Source: Fibrobacter sp. UWT2
GTDB taxonomy: Bacteria > Fibrobacterota > Fibrobacteria > Fibrobacterales > Fibrobacteraceae
Assembly (NCBI RefSeq): GCF_900142545.1
Contig: NZ_FRBF01000013.1
Span: 1 to 64,000, forward strand
Direction of reading: 5' to 3'
Length of the DNA stretch: 64,000 nucleotides
Below, one piece after another: positions 52,702 to 61,678 of this stretch (positions within the stretch are counted from its first letter, which is position 1; the number at the start of each line of letters is the position of its first letter). Position numbers and translations under genes: made by a program. A model generated the notes under the pieces. The model ran no database searches and was not told the origin of the DNA. It was given only the letters and a program-made list of their open reading frames with translations.

Positions 52702-53864
52702 TAAATCTTGAAGATAGCGAGGATCTTTCCGATAATCGCAGGGATTCCCGGGCACAAGAAGCAGAGAATCACGCGCGTCACGCGGTTTTTCCACCAGCGC
52801 TTGACCTGCCAAATGTCATCGGTCAAAGTTTCCATTTCGGACACGCGCGGCGGCCTCATGTAGACCTGCGTCAGCGCCGTAAAGAACCCGACACCAATCA
52901 GTGGCGTAAGTCCCGTAAACGGAGCCGCGACAAGCGCCACCAAAACCGTCAGCGGATGACCGCCCGCGATAATCGTACCGAGCATGGCACCACCGCCAGT
53001 AAGCATCGCCCACTGCAAGCTGAGTTCGCCCGCCTTTTCGGCTCCCGTATGCACGCCCACGGCAATAATGCTCGCGATGATTGCAACAGGAATTGCCCAG
53101 CCGATAATCTTCCAAATCGGAGCGCTCTTGGGAATGACGCTGATAGATTCTTCGCTAGGGAGCTCGCGGTTTTCTTCGATAATCTTTGCGATACCGTTCA
53201 TATGACCGGCACCGACGACCGCCACAATCTTTTTGCCCGGAGCGTTTCTGATTTTGCTTGCGAGAAACTGGTCGCGTTCGTCGATAAGCACCTGCTTGAC
53301 TTCGGGGAAAGATTTTCCGAAATCCTGCATCATGGCACTCAAGGCATCTTGCTGTTTGATCTTGGCCAAGTCTTCTTCGCTGACTTCGGTTTTATCAAAG
53401 ATGCTTGCAATGAGTCCGCCCAGCAGGCTCAGTTTGCGGTACCAGGGAGTGCAAGCCCAAGTACGCCTCAAGGTAATCTTGATGTCGCGGTCAGCGAGCA
53501 CCAGTTCGGCATTCTTTTCGGCGGCGACATCGACAGCTTCTTTAAGTTCGGAGCCCGGCTTGACCCCCGTCTGGGCACCCATGCGCTTTTGGTAAGACCC
53601 AAGCACCAGGTTTGCAATCAATGTAGCCAGTTGTTTTTTCTTGATGACCTGCTTGAGGTCGGTCTTTTTCCAGCGGTCCGGATCCTTGATGGAATTCAGG
53701 CGGCCTTCGTCTAACTCTACACAAACCGTATCGGGGGATTCTGCCTCAATAGTCGCCCTCACCAAGTCCTTGGAGGCCTGGGAAATATGGGCAGTACCAA
53801 TTAGAATAAACTCTCTATCGTCTTTTCTTATGCGGCAAATGTCGGAAATTTCGTTCATCGGCAT
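52689..53864 (-). CDS. TraB-family membrane protein
   Basis: This 391-residue protein starts with a soluble TraB domain (EFILIGTAHISQASKDLVRATIE, then CVELDEGRL and a C-terminal half VVAVVGAGHMNGIAKII). Three or four TM helices follow (about 255-345). GTAHIS and GAGHM carry the conserved His residues of the TraB/GumN/TIKI superfamily, proposed metalloproteases or pheromone-shutdown factors. Two neighbouring starts fit, at 53864 and 53858. The upstream extension to 53927 is not used because it runs into the divergent promoter. Confidence 0.85.
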   Translation of the reverse strand: MPMNEISDICRIRKDDREFILIGTAHISQASKDLVRATIEAESPDTVCVELDEGRLNSIKDPDRWKKTDLKQVIKKKQLATLIANLVLGSYQKRMGAQTGVKPGSELKEAVDVAAEKNAELVLADRDIKITLRRTWACTPWYRKLSLLGGLIASIFDKTEVSEEDLAKIKQQDALSAMMQDFGKSFPEVKQVLIDERDQFLASKIRNAPGKKIVAVVGAGHMNGIAKIIEENRELPSEESISVIPKSAPIWKIIGWAIPVAIIASIIAVGVHTGAEKAGELSLQWAMLTGGGAMLGTIIAGGHPLTVLVALVAAPFTGLTPLIGVGFFTALTQVYMRPPRVSEMETLTDDIWQVKRWWKNRVTRVILCFLCPGIPAIIGKILAIFKIYQAM

Positions 53865-53976
53865 AAATGATAGCAAGAAATGACGCATAAATTGAAAATT
53901 TTTGGCCAATTTCTGTAACTTTATCAAAAAATGTTTATATTTATATGGAAATTATATTTTTCGGAGGTTTAATCCT

Positions 53977-54588
53977 ATGAAAAAATTCTTGGCTTATTTT
54001 TCTTTGGCAGCGCTGGTTCTGACCGGCTGTGCAGGTTCTAGGTCTAACGACCCCGAGGCTCTGGATAACGCTCTCGTGGGTTTCACCTCCTGCGTGCAGG
54101 GTGCCCGCTGGCAAGAAGCACTTGAATACGTGACTCCCAGTGAAGCTGACGCCATTGCCACTTCTGATGGTTACGAATTCAAGGACGAATACAAGACTGC
54201 AGCTCGCCGTCTCCCGCTTTCGACGCTCCGCAAGGCCGGTCTCGAAGTGGACGGTCGCGGTCGCTTGGTCGGCATCAAGGACGCCATGGATGAAGCTAAT
54301 AGCCGCTACGTGATGTCCGAAGAACAGGCCAAGGTCGGCACAAACCTCAAGCAGATGGAAGACGAACGCGTGAAGCGTCGCATCGAACAGGGTCAGAAGA
54401 TCCTCCAGGAAGAAGAGGAAGAAGCCAACCAGGAACAGGAAGAAATCGTTTACTCCAACAAGCTGACCGACGAAGAAAAGCGTAAGTACGGCAGCACTCG
54501 CGACCTGCAGGCTCCGGAAGCCTACGAAGACGAAAGCACGCAGGAAGCCGAAGAAACCCTCTACGGCGGCGATTACGAAAATCCGTAA
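53977..54588 (+). CDS. Lipoprotein with charged C-terminus
   Basis: This 203-residue lipoprotein (lipobox LVLTGC, near Cys18) has a mature helical N-terminal domain (DNALVGFTSCVQGARWQEALEYVTPSEADAI). A highly charged coiled-coil tail (about 135-175, EDERVKRRIEQGQKILQEEEE) follows, ending in an acidic segment. GGAGG sits close before ATG 53977. Codon use indicates good expression. Its stop overlaps the next gene's ATG (TAATG). Function unknown. Confidence 0.78.
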   Translation: MKKFLAYFSLAALVLTGCAGSRSNDPEALDNALVGFTSCVQGARWQEALEYVTPSEADAIATSDGYEFKDEYKTAARRLPLSTLRKAGLEVDGRGRLVGIKDAMDEANSRYVMSEEQAKVGTNLKQMEDERVKRRIEQGQKILQEEEEEANQEQEEIVYSNKLTDEEKRKYGSTRDLQAPEAYEDESTQEAEETLYGGDYENP

Positions 54589-55076
54589 TGGAGCAGATGA
54601 GAATCTCTCTTAAATCTTTTGCGAAAACGGCGCTCCCAAAAGCGTCGTTTTTTGCAGTATTGCTTGCAATGCTACTGGGCCTTGCCGCCTGCGACTTGGG
54701 CCCGGATCCCGATGCAGACGGGGCACGATTCAGTAGGCGTTTTCATTACTACTACGTACAGGACTGCCGCGCCGACGCCTTTGGAGCCTATGACTGCGAA
54801 GTCCCCCAAGTACTAAGTCCATCAATGACCGTCAGCCTCCGAATCGACAGTGACGGGCTTGCCTCCCTAAACGTCGACGGCGACCCCTTCTACCTTTTGG
54901 AATCGGAATACTCTGAAGATTACGACATGGTCTATGGTGGTTACTACAACTTTTATGGTCTCTACCAACGCGATGACGAGCTGACCCTCTACAAAGATGG
55001 CCTAACCATGGCACACTGGTACCGGGAAGACATGGAAGACCGCGTTACCTACTATTTCAAGTACTTACCAGATTGA
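54588..55076 (+). CDS. Lipoprotein, unknown
   Basis: This 162-residue lipoprotein (lipobox LAAC, Cys35) has a mature part rich in Tyr, Asp and Phe (RRFHYYYVQDC, YDMVYGGYYNFYGLYQ) with mostly beta pattern. No family was recognised. Start 54588 gives MEQMRISLKSF; ATG 54597 is an alternative. It overlaps the previous lipoprotein gene by 1 bp and is followed by the cmk promoter region (TCTAAATTTTG at 55094-55104). Confidence 0.72.
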   Translation: MEQMRISLKSFAKTALPKASFFAVLLAMLLGLAACDLGPDPDADGARFSRRFHYYYVQDCRADAFGAYDCEVPQVLSPSMTVSLRIDSDGLASLNVDGDPFYLLESEYSEDYDMVYGGYYNFYGLYQRDDELTLYKDGLTMAHWYREDMEDRVTYYFKYLPD

Positions 55077-55112
55077 CGACGGGGCTTCAAGTTTCTAAAT
55101 TTTGCCCCACTC

Positions 55113-55781
55113 ATGAGTAGTTCAGAAAATTTTGTTATCGCCCTCGATGGCGGTTCGGGTACCGGTAAGAGTACCACCGCAAAGATCGTGGCAAAGACCC
55201 TCGGCATCACCTATCTTGATACAGGCGCCATGTACCGCGCCGTGACTCTTGCAGCCCTTGAAAAAGGTTTGCCCGCCGAAGAAGGTCCCGCCATGGACGA
55301 ACTGCTCGCCAACCTCACACTCGGGTTCGACTCCGAAAACCACGTGCTCATCAATGGCGTTTCTCGCGAAAGCGAAATCCGCGGCATGAAGGTGTCGAGC
55401 AACGTGAGCATTTACTGCGCACTCCCGTCGGTCCGCGCCGCCATGACCAAGCAGCAGCGCGAAATCGGCAAGAAGCAGAGTTGCATCCTGGACGGCCGCG
55501 ATATCGGTACGGTCGTGTTCCCCGATGCGAAGTACAAGTTTTTCATGGTGACGGACGTGAAGGTCCGCGCCGAACGCCGCTACAAGGAACTCCTTGAAAA
55601 GGGAGAAAAGGTGACGCTCGAAGAAGTCCTCAACAACCTGGTCGAACGCGACCGCCTGGATTCTTCCCGCGCAAACGCCCCCCTCAAGAAAGCGGACGAC
55701 GCTATTGAAATTGACACTACACACATCTCAATCCAACAACAGGTGCAAAAGATTCTCGACTACGTAGGTGTAGTGGCGTAG
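55113..55781 (+). CDS. cmk: Cytidylate kinase
   Basis: Cmk phosphorylates CMP and dCMP. The 222-residue protein has a P-loop GGSGTGKST, the CMP-binding YLDTGAMYRAVTLAAL, ILDGRDIGTVVFPDA, and the lid RDRLDSSRANAPLKKADD. The promoter-like TAAATTTTG ends 8 bases before ATG 55113. cmk followed by rpsA is a widely conserved order, and they are 35 bp apart here. Confidence 0.96.
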   Translation: MSSSENFVIALDGGSGTGKSTTAKIVAKTLGITYLDTGAMYRAVTLAALEKGLPAEEGPAMDELLANLTLGFDSENHVLINGVSRESEIRGMKVSSNVSIYCALPSVRAAMTKQQREIGKKQSCILDGRDIGTVVFPDAKYKFFMVTDVKVRAERRYKELLEKGEKVTLEEVLNNLVERDRLDSSRANAPLKKADDAIEIDTTHISIQQQVQKILDYVGVVA

Positions 55782-55816
55782 CCTGAATCCTTTGTTCCAC
55801 AACCCCAATTAACAAT

Positions 55817-57583
55817 ATGTCTCAAAATCTCAAATTCGGTACCGCAGAAGATCTCGCTGAAATCCTCGCCGCTCAGGGCGAATGCAGCCCCGACTTCCGT
55901 AAGGCTAACGCTGACGTTTATGCCGGCATGGATTGCCTCGAACAGGGCAAGCTCGTCACCGGTAAGATTAGCCAGGTGAACGACCAGGAAGTCTTGATCG
56001 ACGTGAACTACAAGTCCGAAGGTGTCATCGACCGTGGTGAATTCAAGGACACGGACTCCCTCGAAATCGGTTCCGAAATCGAAGTGTTTGTCGAAAAGCT
56101 CGAAGATGAAGACGGCCGTCTCATCCTTTCGAAGCAGAAGGCCGACTTCGTTCGCGTGTGGGATCGCATCCACGCTGCATTCGAAAACAACGAAGTCGTG
56201 CGCGGTACGCTCACGAAGCGTATCAAGGGCGGTGTGGTTGTCGACCTGTTCGGCATCGACGCCTTCCTCCCGGGTTCCCAGATCGACCTCCGTCAGATCC
56301 CGGACATCAACGCCCTCATTGGTCAGGAATACGACCTCAAGGTTATCAAGGTCAACAAGGCTCGCCGCAACATCGTCGTGTCTCGCCGTGTCGTTCTCGA
56401 AGAAGAACGCAACAAGCAGCGTGGCGACGTGCTCGAAACTCTCGAGAAGGGTCAGGTCCGCAAGGGTATCGTCAAGAACATCACCGACTTCGGTGCATTC
56501 ATTGACCTCGGCGGCGTAGACGGCCTCCTCCACATCACCGACATGAGCTACAAGCGCATCAACCACCCGACCGAATTGCTCCAGCTCGGCCAGGAAGTCG
56601 AAGTTATGGTTCTCGACTTCAACGACAAGAAGGAACGTATCTCTCTCGGCATGAAGCAGCTTAAGCCGCATCCGTGGAAGGACATCGCCGAACGTTATCC
56701 GGAAGGCGCTATCGTTAAGGGTAAGGTTGTTTCCATTACCGATTACGGTGCATTCGTTGAACTGGATAGCGGCGTTGAAGGCCTCATCCACGTTTCCGAA
56801 ATGTCCTGGACTCAGCATGTCAAGCACCCGTCCAAGATCCTCACCGTTGGTCAGGAAGTCGAAGCTGTCGTGCTCAAGGTTGAAGAAGATGCAGAACGTA
56901 TCTCTCTCGGCATGAAGCAGCTCGAATCCGATCCGTGGGATTCTATCGAAACCGAACTTCCGCCGGGTGCCCGCGTGGTTGGTGAAATCCGCAACATCGC
57001 TTCCTTCGGCGCATTCGTCGAAATCAAGGAAGGTGTTGATGGCCTCATCCACGTTTCCGACATGTCCTGGACCAAGAAGATCACTCACCCGAACGAAATG
57101 GTCAAGAAGGGTGACAAGGTTGAATGCGTCGTGCTCGCCGTCGATAAGGAAAAGCGCCGCATTTCTCTGTCCATGAAGCACCTCACCGAAGATCCGTGGG
57201 ACACCATCGACAACACCTATCCGGTGAACTCCGAAGTGAAGGGCAAGATCGTTCGCATGCTCGACCGCGGCGTCGTGGTTGAACTCGCTGACGGTATCGA
57301 AGGCTTCATCCCGGTTTCCAAGCTCACCGCTGAATACATCAAGGTTCCGGCCGATGCATTCAAGGTTGGCGACGAAGTTCCGGCCGTTGTGACCGAAATC
57401 GATCAGAACAACCGTAAGATCTTCCTCTCTGTGGTTGACTACTTCAAGAACCGTGAATCCGCTGAGCTCAAGGCTTGGATGGACTCTCACAAGCCGGGCG
57501 AATCTGGCACCACCATTGGTGAAGCCGCCGCTCCGAAGAAGAAGGCCACCAAGAAGAAGGCTGACGCTGAAGCCGAAGCTTAA
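55817..57583 (+). CDS. rpsA: 30S ribosomal protein S1
   Basis: S1 helps mRNA bind and unfold on the small subunit. The 588-residue protein has six S1 (OB-fold) repeats. The later ones are highly regular (DYGAFVELDSGVEGLIHVSEMSW, SFGAFVEIKEGVDGLIHVSDMSW). A short C-terminal Ala/Lys tail (KKATKKKADAEAEA) follows. It comes after cmk and ends at a strong terminator. Codon use is heavily biased, as expected. Confidence 0.97.
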   Translation: MSQNLKFGTAEDLAEILAAQGECSPDFRKANADVYAGMDCLEQGKLVTGKISQVNDQEVLIDVNYKSEGVIDRGEFKDTDSLEIGSEIEVFVEKLEDEDGRLILSKQKADFVRVWDRIHAAFENNEVVRGTLTKRIKGGVVVDLFGIDAFLPGSQIDLRQIPDINALIGQEYDLKVIKVNKARRNIVVSRRVVLEEERNKQRGDVLETLEKGQVRKGIVKNITDFGAFIDLGGVDGLLHITDMSYKRINHPTELLQLGQEVEVMVLDFNDKKERISLGMKQLKPHPWKDIAERYPEGAIVKGKVVSITDYGAFVELDSGVEGLIHVSEMSWTQHVKHPSKILTVGQEVEAVVLKVEEDAERISLGMKQLESDPWDSIETELPPGARVVGEIRNIASFGAFVEIKEGVDGLIHVSDMSWTKKITHPNEMVKKGDKVECVVLAVDKEKRRISLSMKHLTEDPWDTIDNTYPVNSEVKGKIVRMLDRGVVVELADGIEGFIPVSKLTAEYIKVPADAFKVGDEVPAVVTEIDQNNRKIFLSVVDYFKNRESAELKAWMDSHKPGESGTTIGEAAAPKKKATKKKADAEAEA

Positions 57584-57614
57584 TTAGCTTCTTCAAAAGC
57601 TTAATGCTTTAAGG

Positions 57615-57648
57615 AATCCCGCGGGTAACCGTGGGATTTCTTTTTTCT
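57615..57648 (+). terminator. rpsA terminator
   Basis: AATCCCGCGG-GTAA-CCGTGGGATT hairpin (one G-T pair) followed by CTTTTTTC. The coaBC promoter region lies within the next 12 bases. Confidence 0.85.
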
Positions 57649-57660
57649 ATTTTTCGTTTC

Positions 57661-58968
57661 ATGAACCTCGCTGGAAAGAAAATCTTGCTCGGAGTCTCGG
57701 GCGGCATTGCCGTGTACAAGAGCTGCGAGCTGTTGCGCCTGCTGCAGAAGAAGGGCGCCGAAGTGCGCGTATGCATGACCGATGCGGCTACCGAATTCGT
57801 GGCTCCGCTGACTTTTGCAAGCCTGAGCAAATGCCCCGTGTATCTAAAGAACGGAGCTGTCGAAGCGCGCCCCTTCCAGCATATCGATTTTCCGCGTTGG
57901 GCAGACCTTTATTTGGTGGTACCCGCGACAGCAAATGTCATCGGTAAATTCGCCTGCGGTATCGCCGACGATCCGGTGAGCCTTTGCTTTATGAGCTGCA
58001 CGTGCCCGCGCGTGATTGCGCCGGCGATGAATGTGGCGATGTACAACTCCCCTGCGGTAAAACGCAACCTCGAGATTTTGCGCGGTTTCGAAAACACGAC
58101 CGTGCTTGAATCGCCTGCGGGTGAACTCGCCTGTGGTGAGGTGGGGCAGGGCCGTCTGATGGAACCGGCTGAGATTGCGAAGTATTTAGAGACGAGAGAC
58201 GAAAAGCCCGCCCTGAGCCTGTCGAAGGGACGAGAGACAAAAGGCGAAAAGGTTCAATGCGAACCGCCCGCAATTTCTGTCGCAGTCGATATTCCGCCGA
58301 CACAAGATGCAAGCCTTCCCGGCTTCGGCAAGAAGGTTCTCTTGACCGCAGGCCGCACCGAAGAAGCGATCGATCCGGTGCGCTATATTAGCAATCGCAG
58401 CAGCGGCAAGACCGCCGTGGCGCTAGCCTCGGTATTCTACGCCAACGGCTTCGAAGTCGAAGTGGTCGCAGGCCCGATGGAGGCCGAATTCCCGAAGGGC
58501 GTTCGCGTGACTAAAATCAGAAGTGCCCGCGATATGCATGACGCCGTCCTTGAACGAATGAAGAATGCAAGCGTGCTCGTTCACTGCGCTGCAGTCGCCG
58601 ACTACCGCCCGAAAGTGGCCGCTACCGAAAAGATTAAGGATAGCCGCAGCCAGCTGATTCTGGAGCTGGAACCGAACCCGAATATTTTGCGAGACAGCGT
58701 CGCCCAAAAGCGCGACGATCAAGTGATTGTCGGTTTCGCACTTGAGACCGATCACTTTGAAGAACACGCCGCCGAAAAGCTTGCAAAGAGCGGCGCTGAC
58801 GCTTTACTTTTGAACGCACCCGTGGCCACCGACTCTGGCTTTGGCCGCGACTGCGTACGCTTCGCCCTGGTGGAAACGGGCAAGCCCGTTCCACAGCTCG
58901 CCATGGGCGAGAAGGTCGATTTGGCCGAGACGATTTTGAACTTTTGCCTGGAGCGCCTGAATGGCTGA
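57661..58968 (+). CDS. coaBC: CoaBC: PPC synthetase/decarboxylase
   Basis: This 435-residue bifunctional enzyme makes 4'-phosphopantetheine. The N-terminal flavin-dependent decarboxylase (about 3-180, VSGGIAVYKSCELLR, ATANVIGKFACGIADD, PAMNVAMY) is joined to a C-terminal synthetase (about 225-430, TAGRTEEAIDPVRYISNRSSGK, AAVADYRP). The linker (about residues 178-200) has gained a repeat translating as PALSLSKG with flanking direct repeats. ATG 57661 is the start; the frame upstream to 57631 overlaps the rpsA terminator. It overlaps the next gene by 8 bp. Confidence 0.95.
   Translation: MNLAGKKILLGVSGGIAVYKSCELLRLLQKKGAEVRVCMTDAATEFVAPLTFASLSKCPVYLKNGAVEARPFQHIDFPRWADLYLVVPATANVIGKFACGIADDPVSLCFMSCTCPRVIAPAMNVAMYNSPAVKRNLEILRGFENTTVLESPAGELACGEVGQGRLMEPAEIAKYLETRDEKPALSLSKGRETKGEKVQCEPPAISVAVDIPPTQDASLPGFGKKVLLTAGRTEEAIDPVRYISNRSSGKTAVALASVFYANGFEVEVVAGPMEAEFPKGVRVTKIRSARDMHDAVLERMKNASVLVHCAAVADYRPKVAATEKIKDSRSQLILELEPNPNILRDSVAQKRDDQVIVGFALETDHFEEHAAEKLAKSGADALLLNAPVATDSGFGRDCVRFALVETGKPVPQLAMGEKVDLAETILNFCLERLNG
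58191..58238. repeat. REP-like insertion in coaBC with direct repeats
   Basis: CCCTGAGCCTGTCGAAGGG (58211-58229), the widespread CCTGAGC-TGTCGAAGG repeat, lies between two copies of GACGAGAGAC (58191-58200, 58229-58238). It is in frame and encodes LSLSKG. Confidence 0.75.
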
Positions 58969-59911
58969 CGAATTTGACTTTAGCGAACTGCGCAACTACC
59001 TTTCAGGACAAATCGACCTGGGCGAAGCGGAACTCCTGCTAGACGAACCGTGGACGTTGACTCGCAAGCCCGCAATTTCGACCGCAACGACAGCGCGCCC
59101 AGCTGCGCCTGTTGCCCCGCATCCCGTTCCGCCGACTCCGACCGCAGCTCGCCCAGTGCCGCGCAACCTGCCGCCACAATTCCCGAACAGCTCGGCAGCC
59201 GCACCAGCCGATGCACCACAAGCCCCGATTCCGGACACCACCGGATTCGCACCTTCGCTCTTCGGCGCCGTCGATGCCAAGGCAACCACGATTTCTGCCG
59301 CCAACATGCCGACCGAGCGCATCGTCAAACGTACCGCCTCCGCCTTCGAATCTGTCGATTCTCTTGATGCATTCTACGACGCCATCAAGGGCGAAGCCAT
59401 GTACGCCAGGGAAGCTGCACTTGCCCGCTATACAGGTCCCGCCAAGCCGAAATTGCTTTTCCTGCTTCCCGCCATTAAAATGGCTGAAGCTGCAAACATC
59501 TCGACAACAAGCACCGACGTTTTCTTCGGCACCGCTGTCGGACAGATGCTTTCGCGCCTGTTCGCAAGCCTAAACATCGATCAAAAAGACATCGGCATCA
59601 CGTACTTCTTCAAGTCGACCGAACGCCCGCTCGCGCCGCTTCTCGAAGCCGCGCTCCGCAAGATGCTCACGAAGGAACTCAGCTTCATTCAGCCCGAAAT
59701 CATGGTGACCTTCGGACAACCGCTGTTCTATCAGGTGTTCGGCAAGGGCAAGAATTTTGACGACAACGCCGGCACCGCCATGGACTTCGCCGGCACCAAG
59801 AGCGTCGCCCTCGTAGACCCCTACCTCATGGTAAACGACAAGCAAATGAAATGGCTCACCTGGAAGGTTCACATCCCGCGCAGCGGCATGTTCACCATCG
59901 CCGCCAAGTAG
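58961..59911 (+). CDS. Degenerate uracil-DNA-glycosylase-like protein
   Basis: This 316-residue protein has a Pro/Ala-rich linker (about 40-95). The C-terminal domain (about 150-316) follows the layout of family 4 uracil-DNA glycosylases: a first strand [28 protein letters not shown], a second strand [16 protein letters not shown], and [19 protein letters not shown]. The catalytic GEAPG motif and the cysteines of the iron-sulfur cluster are not seen, so it is probably not an active glycosylase. It is translated with coaBC (8-bp overlap). Family assignment is tentative. Confidence 0.55.
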   Translation: MADEFDFSELRNYLSGQIDLGEAELLLDEPWTLTRKPAISTATTARPAAPVAPHPVPPTPTAARPVPRNLPPQFPNSSAAAPADAPQAPIPDTTGFAPSLFGAVDAKATTISAANMPTERIVKRTASAFESVDSLDAFYDAIKGEAMYAREAALARYTGPAKPKLLFLLPAIKMAEAANISTTSTDVFFGTAVGQMLSRLFASLNIDQKDIGITYFFKSTERPLAPLLEAALRKMLTKELSFIQPEIMVTFGQPLFYQVFGKGKNFDDNAGTAMDFAGTKSVALVDPYLMVNDKQMKWLTWKVHIPRSGMFTIAAK

Positions 59912-59918
59912 AGGCCCC

Positions 59919-60554
59919 ATGAACACTCCGAATCCGAACACGGTGCATCCGATTGCAGGCTACGACAAGGAAATCTACGTCAAGCCTACCATCAAGAACC
60001 CGAACATTATTGTCGGGGACTTCACCTATATCGCGGATTCAGAATTCGAAAGCCATGTGACGCACCACTACGACTTTATCGGCGATAAGCTGATTATCGG
60101 AAAGTTCTGCCAAATTGCCGCCGGCGTGGAATTCGTCATGAACGGCGCCAATCACCAGATGAATGCGGTTTCGACGTTCCCATTCTATACGCTAGAAGGT
60201 TGGAAAATGAATCCGCCCGCCAAAAGCGACATGCCGTTCAAGGGCGACACAGTCATCGGAAATGATGTGTGGATTGGCCAAAACGCCACCATCTTGCCGG
60301 GCGTACATATCGGTGACGGCGCCATCATCGGCGCGAACAGCGTCGTCGGTAGCGATGTAGAGCCTTATACGATTGTCGTCGGCAACCCCGCCGAAGCAAT
60401 CCGCTATCGATTCGATGAAGACCTGACGGAACTTCTGCTCAAATTCAAGTGGTGGGACAAACCCATCGAAGAAATCAACGAATTGATTCCAATTCTTACG
60501 GATAGCAATCTTGATAAAGTTAAAGCCGAAATCTGTCGGCTAATGAAGCGTTAA
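59919..60554 (+). CDS. Vat/CatB-like hexapeptide acetyltransferase
   Basis: This 211-residue acetyltransferase has left-handed beta-helix repeats. Its central part matches the xenobiotic acetyltransferase family: [72 protein letters not shown] and [17 protein letters not shown]. Vat enzymes acetylate streptogramin A and CatB-type enzymes acetylate chloramphenicol, but close relatives are housekeeping. Catalytic His is in HHYDF/NGANHQ. Resistance is not demonstrated. The gene lies 7 bp after its neighbour. Confidence 0.85.
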   Translation: MNTPNPNTVHPIAGYDKEIYVKPTIKNPNIIVGDFTYIADSEFESHVTHHYDFIGDKLIIGKFCQIAAGVEFVMNGANHQMNAVSTFPFYTLEGWKMNPPAKSDMPFKGDTVIGNDVWIGQNATILPGVHIGDGAIIGANSVVGSDVEPYTIVVGNPAEAIRYRFDEDLTELLLKFKWWDKPIEEINELIPILTDSNLDKVKAEICRLMKR

Positions 60555-60570
60555 AACGAAGCTTCAATCA

Positions 60571-61524
60571 TTACACTTCAATCAGCGTCGCCACTAGGCA
60601 GCTATCTTTGGTGTGGCCGGAGCCGACAAAGTCGATATCCTGCGACTTATTCCAAAGAGTTTTCGCTTTCGGGTGAACGGACGCAACCGCTGCAAGTGCA
60701 TTCCGCGAGAAGGCGGACAAATTGAATTCGCTGTAGTTGGAACTCACCATGAAGAGGCCGCCCTTGTTCAAGAGCGTAGCGCAATCAGCCACGAGCGGCA
60801 TCAGGTGTTCGCGTACATTGAAGTTCTTGCCCTTGAAGCGGGCAAAGCTCGGCGGATCGAGCACGATGGCATCGAACTTGAGACCTTTCTTTTGCGCCCA
60901 GTGAACGTATTCAACGGCATTGCCTCTGAAGAATTCACCCTGCTTAGGTTCGAGCCCGTTGAGGGCGTAGTTTTCGCGGCCCTTATCCAGAATCTTTGCA
61001 CTGATGTCGGCATTCGTCGAAATCTCGGCACCGCCTAGACGGCCGTGCACCGAGAAGGCGCAGGTGTAGCTGAACAGATTCAACATACGGCGGTCGGCCG
61101 CACGCTCCCCCATCTCCAAGCGAATCGCACGCATGTCCAGGAACAGCCCCGGATTCACCGTATCGAGCAAATCGATGTGGAACATCGCAGAACCTTCGCG
61201 GACAACGCCCGTGGAATCTTCGGAGCGGCCCACCAGCACTTCCATCGGCGGATTTTCCAGCGACTTGCCGGAACGGGAAAGGCGTTCCTTTACCACAAGG
61301 CAAACGGGAGAAAACTTCTGCGCAATCGCATCGGCAACGGCACGCTTTTCGCGGAGCAGTTCATCGCCGAAAAACTGAATCTGGTAACGGTCGCCGAACT
61401 TGTCGAGCGTCATGCCAGGGAAACCGTCCGGCGCCCCGTTCACAATGCGAAAAGCCTCGGTAATCCCAAGCAAAGGAGCTCGTTTTTTATAAGCAGCATC
61501 TAAATTATTGATTAAATCTTTCAT
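60571..61524 (-). CDS. RlmI-like SAM-dependent RNA methyltransferase
   Basis: This 317-residue methyltransferase of the RlmI/RlmK (m5C) family has an N-terminal domain (FRIVNGAPDGFPGMTLDKFGDRY). The catalytic domain has the SAM loop LNLFSYTCAFSVHGRLGGA and the m5C motif LDPPSFARFKG with the catalytic Cys region further on (VSSNYSEF). The family methylates 23S rRNA cytosine. The PUA domain often present is missing here. It is convergent with the Vat-like gene (16 bp apart). Confidence 0.85.
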   Translation of the reverse strand: MKDLINNLDAAYKKRAPLLGITEAFRIVNGAPDGFPGMTLDKFGDRYQIQFFGDELLREKRAVADAIAQKFSPVCLVVKERLSRSGKSLENPPMEVLVGRSEDSTGVVREGSAMFHIDLLDTVNPGLFLDMRAIRLEMGERAADRRMLNLFSYTCAFSVHGRLGGAEISTNADISAKILDKGRENYALNGLEPKQGEFFRGNAVEYVHWAQKKGLKFDAIVLDPPSFARFKGKNFNVREHLMPLVADCATLLNKGGLFMVSSNYSEFNLSAFSRNALAAVASVHPKAKTLWNKSQDIDFVGSGHTKDSCLVATLIEV

Positions 61525-61678
61525 AGGTATGAGGTATGAGCTCGGTCGCCTTCAGCTCCCTGAGGAACGAGGCTTTAGTAGAAAGATAAATTTTTATTCC
61601 TAGCTGAATCCTCAATGGTGCGTAGCACCGACCTCAAAGTGAGTTTACGAACGCGCTCAAAACTCATAGCGCGCAGCG
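61525..61678. repeat. Intergenic TGAGGT-type repeat tract
   Basis: Contains GGTATGAGGTATGAG at the left. On the minus strand it has GAGGTCGGTGCTACGCACCATTGAGG (61613-61640), which matches the element at 8427-8472 with its hairpin varied (GGTGC-TA-CGCACC). GAGTTTACGAACGCGCTC recalls 46173-46320. It separates the methyltransferase gene from nrdR. Confidence 0.55.

Noticed and set aside
55760-57490. 576-codon open frame on the minus strand
   Set aside because: Antisense to rpsA; mirrors the S1 repeats and has no independent signal.
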